Source: Thermoplasmata archaeon
Lineage (GTDB): Archaea; Thermoplasmatota; Thermoplasmata; Lutacidiplasmatales; UBA184
Direction of reading: 5' to 3'
NCBI GenBank assembly: GCA_021790425.1
Contig: JAJYEA010000008.1
Location: 1 to 60,159, forward strand
DNA length: 60,159 bases
A model generated the notes under the pieces. That model worked only from the letters and a program-made list of their open reading frames with translations, had not been told where the DNA came from and did no database searches. Shown piece after piece: positions 47,907-54,688 of the stretch. The position numbers were made by a program, and so were the translations under genes. Numbering within the stretch: the stretch's first letter is position 1; every line of letters begins with the position of its first letter.

Positions 47907-49103
47907 ATGGACGTGGGACTCGTGGGGAAACCCAACGTTGGGAAGTCGACCCTGTTCAACGCGCTCACGCTGCTGGACGTGCCGGTGGCCCCGTACCCCT
48001 TCACGACGATCGACCCGAACCGGGGGCAGTCCTACGTGCGCGTGCCTTGCCCGCACGGGGAGAAGGGCGGCCCCTGCACCCCGGGGAACGCGCCCTGCGA
48101 CCACGGCACGCGCAAGGTCCCGGTCACGCTCGTGGACGTCGCGGGGCTCGTGCCCGGCGCGCACGAGGGGAAGGGTCTCGGCAACAAGTTCCTGGACGAC
48201 CTGCGCAACGCGCAGGGGTTCCTCCACGTCGTCGACCTGAGCGGGGCCACCTCCCCGGAGGGACAGGGGGTCGCGCTCCACTCGAACCCTCCCGTCGGGG
48301 ACGTCCGCTTCCTGGACGAGGAGCTCGCGCTCTGGGTCGCGGACGTGCTCGGCCGCCAGTGGGACCGGGCCACGAGGGGTCTCGAGCTCTCCCACGGGAA
48401 GCTGGAGGAGTTCCTCGCCTCGCGCGTGACCGGGCTCTCGATGGGCCTCTCGCACGTGCAGGCGGCCCTGCGGGCGACGCCGATGGACCTTGCCCACCCG
48501 TCGCGCTGGACGACCGAGGACCTGGAGCGCCTCGCCCGCACGATGTTGCGCATCGCGAAGCCGAAGGTCATCGTGGCGAACAAGGCCGATCACGCCGAGG
48601 GATCCGATCTGGACGGGCTCCGTTCCGAGCTCGAAGGGACCCGGGTCGAGCCCGCCTCCGCGGAGATCGAGCTCACGCTCCGGCGCGCGAACAAGGCCGG
48701 GCTCGTGGCCTACCAGCCCGGCTCCGAGTCCTTCACCATCCCGGACCCGGTGAGCCTGAGCGCACCCCAGCGGAAGGCCCTCGACGGGATCCACCACTAT
48801 CTCGAACGCTGGCATACCACGGGTGTCCAGGAGAGCCTGGAAGCCCTCTTCTTCGAGGAGATGCGACTGCTCCCGGTCTTCCCCGTCGAGGACGAGGGCC
48901 GGTGGACGGACGGCCAGGACCGCGTGCTCCCGGACGTCTTCCTCGTCCCGGAGGGCACGACCGCGAGGGAGATGGCCTACCGTGTCCACACCGACCTGGG
49001 CGAGGGGTTCATCCGGGCCATCGACGGGCGCACCCACCGTGCCCTGGGGGCCGACCACCCTGTCGAGCGCGGACAAGTGGTGCGGATCGTCTCCCGTAAG
49101 TGA
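47907..49103 (+). CDS. YchF/OBG-family GTPase, archaeal type
   Basis: This 398-residue translation-associated P-loop NTPase has G1 GLVGKPNVGKSTLFNAL, G2/switch PFTTIDPN, G3 DVAGLVPGAHEGKGLGNKF and G4 ANKAD. The archaeal Cys-bearing insert (VPCPHGEKGGPCTPG) follows switch I. A helical insertion and a C-terminal TGS domain (LLPVFPVEDEG, VFLVPEGTTAREMAYRVH) follow. Bacterial YchF prefers ATP; the G4 motif NKAD here would suit GTP. The start ATG at 47907 opens with the G1 strand. This is a housekeeping gene. Confidence 0.92.
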   Translation: MDVGLVGKPNVGKSTLFNALTLLDVPVAPYPFTTIDPNRGQSYVRVPCPHGEKGGPCTPGNAPCDHGTRKVPVTLVDVAGLVPGAHEGKGLGNKFLDDLRNAQGFLHVVDLSGATSPEGQGVALHSNPPVGDVRFLDEELALWVADVLGRQWDRATRGLELSHGKLEEFLASRVTGLSMGLSHVQAALRATPMDLAHPSRWTTEDLERLARTMLRIAKPKVIVANKADHAEGSDLDGLRSELEGTRVEPASAEIELTLRRANKAGLVAYQPGSESFTIPDPVSLSAPQRKALDGIHHYLERWHTTGVQESLEALFFEEMRLLPVFPVEDEGRWTDGQDRVLPDVFLVPEGTTAREMAYRVHTDLGEGFIRAIDGRTHRALGADHPVERGQVVRIVSRK

Positions 49104-49392
49104 GCTGCTCGCGCGGCGCCCCTCCGCCCGTTCCTGCGAAGATCGAGGCATCATTCTGCCCGTTGGGCCGAACACTCCTGCCCGAGCGCTCGTCGGGTCC
49201 TTCTATCGCCCGGCCCCGCAAGGGGACGATCAGTCCATCTGCCCCACTGTGACTGGAGAGCAGGTGGATAGGAGGCCGTGCGTGCGTTCTCGCCGCCGAA
49301 CCGTTCGAGAGCAGTGTTTTGTATGAGCAAGCAATCCCGACGCCGATGCCTCAGTGCCCGCATCGACAGGGCGTCCGGCTCCGGGGCCGCCC

Positions 49393-49986
49393 ATGACGGG
49401 GGCCGTCGTGCTCGCCGCCGGTGCCTCGAGCCGGATGGGCCATCCGAAAGGGCTCTCCATCGAGGCAGAACAACCCTTGATCCTGCGGATGGTGCGTGCC
49501 CTCAAGCAGGAGGATTTCCACCCCCGCGTGGTCGTGCTCGGAGCCCATGCGGCCGAGTATCTCAAGGTCCTTCCCGAGCACGACGTGGTGCCGGTGCTGA
49601 ACGAGCATTGGCTCGAAGGGCGGACAGGGTCCGTCCAGGTCGGCCTCACGCGGGCGAAGGAGGGGGAGGAGGGCGTCCTCCTCTGGCCCGTCGACCATCC
49701 CCTCGTGCGCCCCGGCACGCTGCGCGATCTTGCCCTCACCTCGAAGGCGCGCGGGGCGGCTTGGACCGTCCCGAGCTACCACGGACGGCGCGGGCACCCG
49801 GTGATGCTGGGTTCGCAGGCCGTCCGGGAGGTCCTGACGTACGCCCGGAGCGATCCGCTCCATCGTTTCCCCCACGAGCATCCGCAGGACGTGCTGGAGG
49901 TTCCCGTGGAGGACCCCGGGGTCGCCGACAACCTCGACACCCCGGAGACCCTGGCCTCGGCGCTCGCCCGCGACGGAGGTGCGTGA
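49393..49986 (+). CDS. mocA: MocA/MobA-like molybdopterin nucleotidyltransferase
   Basis: This 197-residue protein probably adds CMP to molybdopterin to form the MCD cofactor of xanthine-oxidase family enzymes. The nucleotide-binding start is VVLAAGASSRMGHPKGL, followed by VVVLGAHAAEYLKVL, LLWPVDHPLV (metal-binding Asp) and YHGRRGHPVMLG, all typical of the MobA/MocA-like family. The gene is immediately followed by xdhC and three molybdenum hydroxylase subunits, which supports CTP and MCD over GTP. The 289 bp before it hold no convincing gene, only a TTTTGTATG box near 49315. Confidence 0.88.
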   Translation: MTGAVVLAAGASSRMGHPKGLSIEAEQPLILRMVRALKQEDFHPRVVVLGAHAAEYLKVLPEHDVVPVLNEHWLEGRTGSVQVGLTRAKEGEEGVLLWPVDHPLVRPGTLRDLALTSKARGAAWTVPSYHGRRGHPVMLGSQAVREVLTYARSDPLHRFPHEHPQDVLEVPVEDPGVADNLDTPETLASALARDGGA

Positions 49987-49991
49987 GGGCC

Positions 49992-50777
49992 ATGGACCGC
50001 GCTGTCCTCCGGGAAGCGGCGCGCCTCTCGGAGCTCCACCACCCGTACGCCCTCGCGCTCCTCGTCGATGCCGAGGGCTCCACTCCCCGGGGACAGGGGG
50101 CCTCCATGCTGGCCCGGGAGGACGGGACCCTGCTCGGCACGGTCGGGGGCGCCGCGCTCGAGGAACGGGTGAAGGAGCTTCTCGCCACCGCCCTCCGCGA
50201 GCATCGCGGGAGCCTGCGCACCTTCGAGCTGCGGGGATGGAAGAAGGGGGCGGTTCCCAGTCGATGCGGGGGCTCGGTGACGATCGCGGTGCGGTACGTC
50301 GAAGGCGGGCCCAACGTCCTGATCTGGGGGGCCGGCCACACGGGAATGGCCCTCTCCCGCGTGCTCACGGCCGTCGGGTATGACCACACGGTGGCGGATG
50401 ACCGTCCTGGCTTTGCGCTTCCCGAGCGATTCCCCGGGGCCCATGCGTGCTGGTCCCTCGACCACTCCGAGCTGGCGCCGCGGCTGTTGCAGAGCGCCGA
50501 GCGCTTCTCCCACGCGTACCTCCTGGGCTACGATGCGGAGAAGGACGAGGATCTCCTCGCCTCCCTCCTCCCGGCCTTCCCGGGCCACGTGGGGCTCATC
50601 GCAAGCCGGACGAAGCGCGGGCTGACGCTGCGCTCGCTCGCACGGCGGGGCCTCTCGAAGGTGGCCCTCCAGCGGCTCCGCTCCCCGGTGGGGATCGAGA
50701 TCGGGGCCGAGACGCCGGAGGAGATCGCCGTGAGCATCACCGCCGAGGTCATCCGGGACGTGCGGGGGGCCGCATGA
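49992..50777 (+). CDS. xdhC: XdhC/CoxI-family molybdenum cofactor maturation protein
   Basis: XdhC proteins bind MCD or MPT, help sulfurate it and insert it into xanthine-oxidase family enzymes. This 261-residue copy has the XdhC N-terminal domain (LLVDAEGSTPRGQGASMLA, TVGGAALEERVKELL, PSRCGGSVTIAVRY) and the Rossmann XdhC_C domain (NVLIWGAGHTGMALSRVL, AHAYLLGYDAEKDEDLL-like region, GLIASRTKRG). An in-frame GTG at 49983 overlaps the mocA stop (GTGA) and may be the true start, adding three residues. Its stop overlaps the iron-sulfur subunit gene (ATGA). Confidence 0.9.
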   Translation: MDRAVLREAARLSELHHPYALALLVDAEGSTPRGQGASMLAREDGTLLGTVGGAALEERVKELLATALREHRGSLRTFELRGWKKGAVPSRCGGSVTIAVRYVEGGPNVLIWGAGHTGMALSRVLTAVGYDHTVADDRPGFALPERFPGAHACWSLDHSELAPRLLQSAERFSHAYLLGYDAEKDEDLLASLLPAFPGHVGLIASRTKRGLTLRSLARRGLSKVALQRLRSPVGIEIGAETPEEIAVSITAEVIRDVRGAA

Positions 50778-51232
50778 AGCTCCGCGTCAACGGGCTGGAG
50801 TACGAGGTCCATCCTCCGCCGGAGCGCCTGCTGGTCGACCTCCTCCGGGAGGACCTCCACCTCACGGGGACGAAACGGGGATGCGAGGACGGTTCCTGCG
50901 GGGCGTGCACCGTGCTCGTGGACCGGGAGCCCCGGCACGCGTGCCTGACGCTCGCCCACATGGTCGAGGGGCGGGACGTCACCACGATCGAGGGGGCCTC
51001 CTCGAGCTTCGGCCTGAGCTCCCTCCAACGCGCGCTCATCGAGAACGGCGGCCTCCAGTGCGGTTTCTGCGCCCCGGGGATGGTCCTCGCGGTCGAGGCG
51101 TGCCTCCTCCGGGGAAAGCCCACCCGAGAGGAGATCCGGGAGGCCATCGCCGGGAACTATTGCCGCTGCACGGGCTATGCCAAGATCGTCGACGCGGCCG
51201 AGAAGGTCGTCCGCGAGCGGTGGGGCCCATGA
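50774..51232 (+). CDS. hcrC: Molybdenum hydroxylase iron-sulfur subunit (4-hydroxybenzoyl-CoA reductase gamma-like)
   Basis: This 152-residue small subunit has two [2Fe-2S] clusters. The plant-ferredoxin-type cluster is held by C37, C42, C45 and C57 (GCEDGSCGACTVLVD); the second by C96, C99, C130 and C132 (QCGFCAPG, NYCRCTGY). It passes electrons between the molybdenum site of the large subunit and the FAD subunit. Length and motif order match the small subunit of 4-hydroxybenzoyl-CoA reductase, but the same fold occurs in CO dehydrogenase and other hydroxylases; the assignment rests on the FAD subunit. Coupled to xdhC and the large subunit by ATGA overlaps. Confidence 0.9.
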   Translation: MKLRVNGLEYEVHPPPERLLVDLLREDLHLTGTKRGCEDGSCGACTVLVDREPRHACLTLAHMVEGRDVTTIEGASSSFGLSSLQRALIENGGLQCGFCAPGMVLAVEACLLRGKPTREEIREAIAGNYCRCTGYAKIVDAAEKVVRERWGP

Positions 51233-53550
51233 CCAAGGTCGGGAACCGGATCCCGCTCGTGGACGCCCCCCTCAAGGTCGCCGGGACGGCGACGTATGCC
51301 GGTGATATCGCTCGGTCGGGCATGCTCGCGGGCAAGATCGTGCGCTCCCCGGAGGCGCACGCCCGGATCCTCTCCATCGACGTCTGGGAGGCCGCCTCCG
51401 AGCCGGGGGTCGCCGCGATCCTCACCGGCGATCGCTACCCCGTCCCATTCGGTGTCCTTCCCATCACCCACGACGAGACGATGCTGGCCGTACGGAAGGT
51501 CCGCTACCGGGGGGAAGGGGTGGTGGCGATCGCGGCGACGAGCATCGAGGCCGCGGAGCGGGCCGCCCGCAAGGTCCGGGTCGAGTACGAGCGCCTGCCC
51601 GAGTACGACGACCCCGAGGTCTCGGCGGGTCCTGTCACGGAGAAGATCCACGAGCGTGCGGTCGGGAACACCAATCTCCAGAAGGAGGTGCAGCAGAGCT
51701 TCGGCCCCGTCGACGAGGCGTTCCGGGATGCCGCTCACATCGTCACGGTCCGCGGACGCTTCGCGGGCGTCACCCATGCCGCGCTCGAACCGCATGCCGT
51801 GGTCGCCGACTTCGCTTCTGACGGGCGACTGACGGTGTGGTCCTCCACCCAGGTGCCCCACTACCTCCACCTCGCGCTCTCCGAGGTGCTCGGGATCCCG
51901 GAGCACCGGGTGCGGGTCGTGAAGCCGACCGTGGGCGGCGGTTTCGGGGGGAAGGGGGACCCCTTCCCCCACGAGCTCGTGGCCGCGGCCCTCTCGATCG
52001 AGGCGCAGCGTCCCGTCCGGATCGTGCTCGGCCGGGAGGAGGTCTTCTACCTGAACCACGGGCGCCACCCGACCCGCAACACCGTCCGCATCGCCGCCGA
52101 CGCGGAGGGGCAACTGCGTGGCCTGGACGTCGACGCCCTCATCGACGGGGGGGCGGCGAGCTCGTTCGGCACGGTGACCACGTACTACAACGGGGTGCTC
52201 TCCGTGGGACCCTACCACATCCCCGCCTTCCGCTATCGCGGCCGGAGGGCGTACACGAACAAGCCCCCGTCGGGGGCCATGCGCGCCCACGGGAGCGTGA
52301 ACACGCGCTATTCCATCGAGGTCGGCATGGACATGCTGGCCGAGGAGCTCCACGTGGACCCCACCGAGCTCCGTCTCCGCAACTTCCTTCCTCCGGACAC
52401 GACCACCCTGAACGGGTTCCGGATCACCTCCAACTCGGTCGCGCGCTGCCTCGGCGCGGCCCGGGCCCGTTCGGAGTGGACCTCGAAGTTCCGCGCGCTC
52501 CCCCTCGGGGAAGGCATCGGGGTGGCCTGCGGCTTCTTCATCTCGGGCTCCAACAGCCCGATCCACTTCACCCCGAAGTTCCCGCAGTCCACGGTGCACC
52601 TCAAGATCGACGTCGACGGGGGCGTCACCGTCCACTCGGGGGCGGCCGACATCGGTCAGGGATCGGACACCGTCCTGGCCCAGATCGTCGCCGATGTGCT
52701 CGGGGTCGGGATCGACCGGGTCCGGGTCGCGGCGGTGGACACGGACACCGCACCCGTCGACCTCGGCAGCTACTCGAGCCGGGTCACCTTCATGATGGGG
52801 AACGCGGCCCGACGGGCCGCGGAGGCGATGCTCGCGCAGCTCCGGAACGCCGCCGCCCAGATCACGGGGCAGCCGGCCGAGAAGTTCGTGGCCGCCGAGG
52901 ATCGTCTCTCCCTCCCCGACCACCCGGAGGTCGCCGTGGCCTACCTCGATGCGGTGCACGCCGCCATGGAGCACACGGGGGCGCTCCAGTCGTCGGGGTC
53001 CTACGAGAGCCCGCGGATCGGCGGGGATTTCAAGGGGGCGAGGGCCGGTACCTCCCCCTCCTACTCGTTCGCCGCCTACGTCGCCCAGGTGAAGGTCGAT
53101 ACCGACCTCGGCCGCATCCGGGTGAAGAACGTCTGGGCCGCCTTCGACTGCGGGCGACCCATCAACCCCCTGCTGGTGGAGGGACAGATCGAGGGATCGA
53201 TCCACATGGGGCTCGGCCAGCTCCTGGGGGAGGAGATGCACTACCGGGGAACGCGGCTCATGAACCCCTCCCTCCTCGAGTACCGTACGATCTCCCCCGA
53301 GGACATGCCGGAGGTCGAGTGCCTCCTGGTGGGGGACGCGGACCCGGAGGGTCCCTTTGGGGCCAAGGAGGCGGGGGAAGGTCCCTTGCCGCCCGTGCTC
53401 CCCGCCGTCGCGAACGCCGTCTACGACGCGATCGGGATCCGGTTCCTGGACCTGCCGTTGACCCCGGACAAGGTCTGGAGGGCGATCGAGGCCCGTCGGA
53501 AGGAGGGAGGGCTGGTGAAGCCCCCGCGGCCGGAGGACCATGATCGCTGA
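51229..53550 (+). CDS. hcrA: Molybdenum hydroxylase large subunit (4-hydroxybenzoyl-CoA reductase alpha-like)
   Basis: This 773-residue catalytic subunit binds the molybdopterin cytosine dinucleotide. It shows LVDAPLKVAGTATYAGDI, ALEPHAVVAD near 185, GGGFGGKGDPFPHE near 236, PSGAMRAHG, HSGAADIGQGSDTVLAQI and the catalytic-Glu loop FGAKEAGEG (Glu at about 717). There is no CODH-type Cys-bearing active loop AYRCSFR; the corresponding place reads PSGAMRAHG. The substrate class is inferred from the accompanying FAD subunit, which carries the HBCR-specific cluster loop. The reaction would be reductive removal of the ring hydroxyl of 4-hydroxybenzoyl-CoA to benzoyl-CoA. Size is close to known alpha subunits. 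Overlaps the FAD subunit gene by 11 bp. Confidence 0.85.
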   Translation: MTKVGNRIPLVDAPLKVAGTATYAGDIARSGMLAGKIVRSPEAHARILSIDVWEAASEPGVAAILTGDRYPVPFGVLPITHDETMLAVRKVRYRGEGVVAIAATSIEAAERAARKVRVEYERLPEYDDPEVSAGPVTEKIHERAVGNTNLQKEVQQSFGPVDEAFRDAAHIVTVRGRFAGVTHAALEPHAVVADFASDGRLTVWSSTQVPHYLHLALSEVLGIPEHRVRVVKPTVGGGFGGKGDPFPHELVAAALSIEAQRPVRIVLGREEVFYLNHGRHPTRNTVRIAADAEGQLRGLDVDALIDGGAASSFGTVTTYYNGVLSVGPYHIPAFRYRGRRAYTNKPPSGAMRAHGSVNTRYSIEVGMDMLAEELHVDPTELRLRNFLPPDTTTLNGFRITSNSVARCLGAARARSEWTSKFRALPLGEGIGVACGFFISGSNSPIHFTPKFPQSTVHLKIDVDGGVTVHSGAADIGQGSDTVLAQIVADVLGVGIDRVRVAAVDTDTAPVDLGSYSSRVTFMMGNAARRAAEAMLAQLRNAAAQITGQPAEKFVAAEDRLSLPDHPEVAVAYLDAVHAAMEHTGALQSSGSYESPRIGGDFKGARAGTSPSYSFAAYVAQVKVDTDLGRIRVKNVWAAFDCGRPINPLLVEGQIEGSIHMGLGQLLGEEMHYRGTRLMNPSLLEYRTISPEDMPEVECLLVGDADPEGPFGAKEAGEGPLPPVLPAVANAVYDAIGIRFLDLPLTPDKVWRAIEARRKEGGLVKPPRPEDHDR

Positions 53551-54529
53551 CGGCTTCTCCCTGCATCAGCCCACCACCACGACGGAGGCGATCGCCCTCG
53601 CCGAGCGCTTCCGTGGGGAGGCCCGCTTCTTCGCCGGAGGGACCGACGTGCTCCCCGGGCTCTTCCAGCGGCGCGAGGCCCCGAAGCATCTCATCGCGCT
53701 GGAACGGATCGGGGAGCTCTCGGAGTTCGCCCCGGACCGGGGCCACATCGGGTCGATGGTGCACCTCGCGGCGCTGGAACGGGATGCGCAGGTGCGTGCC
53801 CGCTTCACGGCGGTGGCGGAGGCCGCGCGCCGGGCCGCCAGCCCCGCCCTCCGCGCGAGCGGCACCGTGGGGGGGAACCTGCTCCTCGACCCCCGCTGCC
53901 TCTTCTACGACCAGACCGCCTTCTGGAGGGACTCCGTGGGAGGTTGCCTCAAGACCGGTGCGGACGTCTGCCGGGTGGTACCCTCGAGCTCGCGATGCTA
54001 CGCCGTCTACTGCGGCGATCTTGCCCCGGCATTCCTCGTCTTGGGCGCGAGCGTGGTGGTCGAGGGTCCGACGGGGCGGCGCACGATCCCCCTCGAGGAC
54101 CTTTACCCCGCATCCGGGGACGGGAAATCTCCCTTCTCCACCGGACGGAGCGATATCGTGGTCGCCGTGGAGCTTCCCTCCGGCCTGAAGGTGCACAGCT
54201 CCTATGCGAAGCTGAGGCCCCGGGGCGCCCCCGACTTCTCGGAGGCTTCGGTCGCCGTGGCCCTCGCCGTGGGAAAGCAGGGGTTGGAGTACTTCCGGGT
54301 GGCCGTGGGAGGGGTGGAGCCCCGTCCCCGCCTCTTCGATGAACTGACCCAACCCTGGATCGGGCGCACCCCCACGGCGGAGCAGGTCCACGAGCTTGCG
54401 GCGGAGATCGTGCGGCGCGTGCGGCCGGTGGCGAACACGTCGCTCTTCACCGACTACCGGAAGCATGTCGTCGCCCACTTCCTCCGGAGGGACATCCACG
54501 CCCTCCTGGAAGCCTCCGCAGCCCACTAG
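53540..54529 (+). CDS. hcrB: FAD subunit with extra [4Fe-4S] loop (4-hydroxybenzoyl-CoA reductase beta-like)
   Basis: This 329-residue FAD-binding subunit of the CO-dehydrogenase/xanthine-dehydrogenase group has FFAGGTDVLPGLFQRR and ASGTVGGNLLLDPR for FAD. Between the two FAD lobes it has C120, C136, C144 and C153, spaced C-x15-C-x7-C-x8-C, exactly the spacing I know for the [4Fe-4S] cluster that is special to 4-hydroxybenzoyl-CoA reductase, and the surrounding text (YDQTAFWRDSVGGCLKTG, CGDLAPAFLVLGA) also resembles that subunit. In the known enzyme the extra cluster lets electrons run from ferredoxin towards the substrate. The gene closes the mocA-xdhC-hcrCAB run. Confidence 0.88.
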   Translation: MIADGFSLHQPTTTTEAIALAERFRGEARFFAGGTDVLPGLFQRREAPKHLIALERIGELSEFAPDRGHIGSMVHLAALERDAQVRARFTAVAEAARRAASPALRASGTVGGNLLLDPRCLFYDQTAFWRDSVGGCLKTGADVCRVVPSSSRCYAVYCGDLAPAFLVLGASVVVEGPTGRRTIPLEDLYPASGDGKSPFSTGRSDIVVAVELPSGLKVHSSYAKLRPRGAPDFSEASVAVALAVGKQGLEYFRVAVGGVEPRPRLFDELTQPWIGRTPTAEQVHELAAEIVRRVRPVANTSLFTDYRKHVVAHFLRRDIHALLEASAAH

Positions 54530-54688
54530 GGGCGGAGGGCCCTGCTGGGGCCGCCGGTCGCGGCGTGGTCAACGATATATCGCGGTCGCGGGTGGTGGGA
54601 GGTCCATGCAGGTCCTGTTCCCCTCTCGCTTCCCGGCACCCTCCGGCCCCTCCGCAGGAGGTGCGATGCCGGCGCGGGGCATCGTAGG

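Noticed and set aside
49104-49392. Possible small genes in the gap before mocA, including a 70-residue minus-strand frame
   Set aside because: No domain, no plausible start context and arginine-rich shadow-like composition. I see only an AT-rich TTTTGTATG box near 49315, possibly a promoter.
50774-54529. Aerobic-type CO dehydrogenase (CoxSLM) or xanthine dehydrogenase
   Set aside because: The large subunit lacks the CoxL active-site loop AYRCSFR and the FAD subunit has the extra four-cysteine loop of 4-hydroxybenzoyl-CoA reductase.
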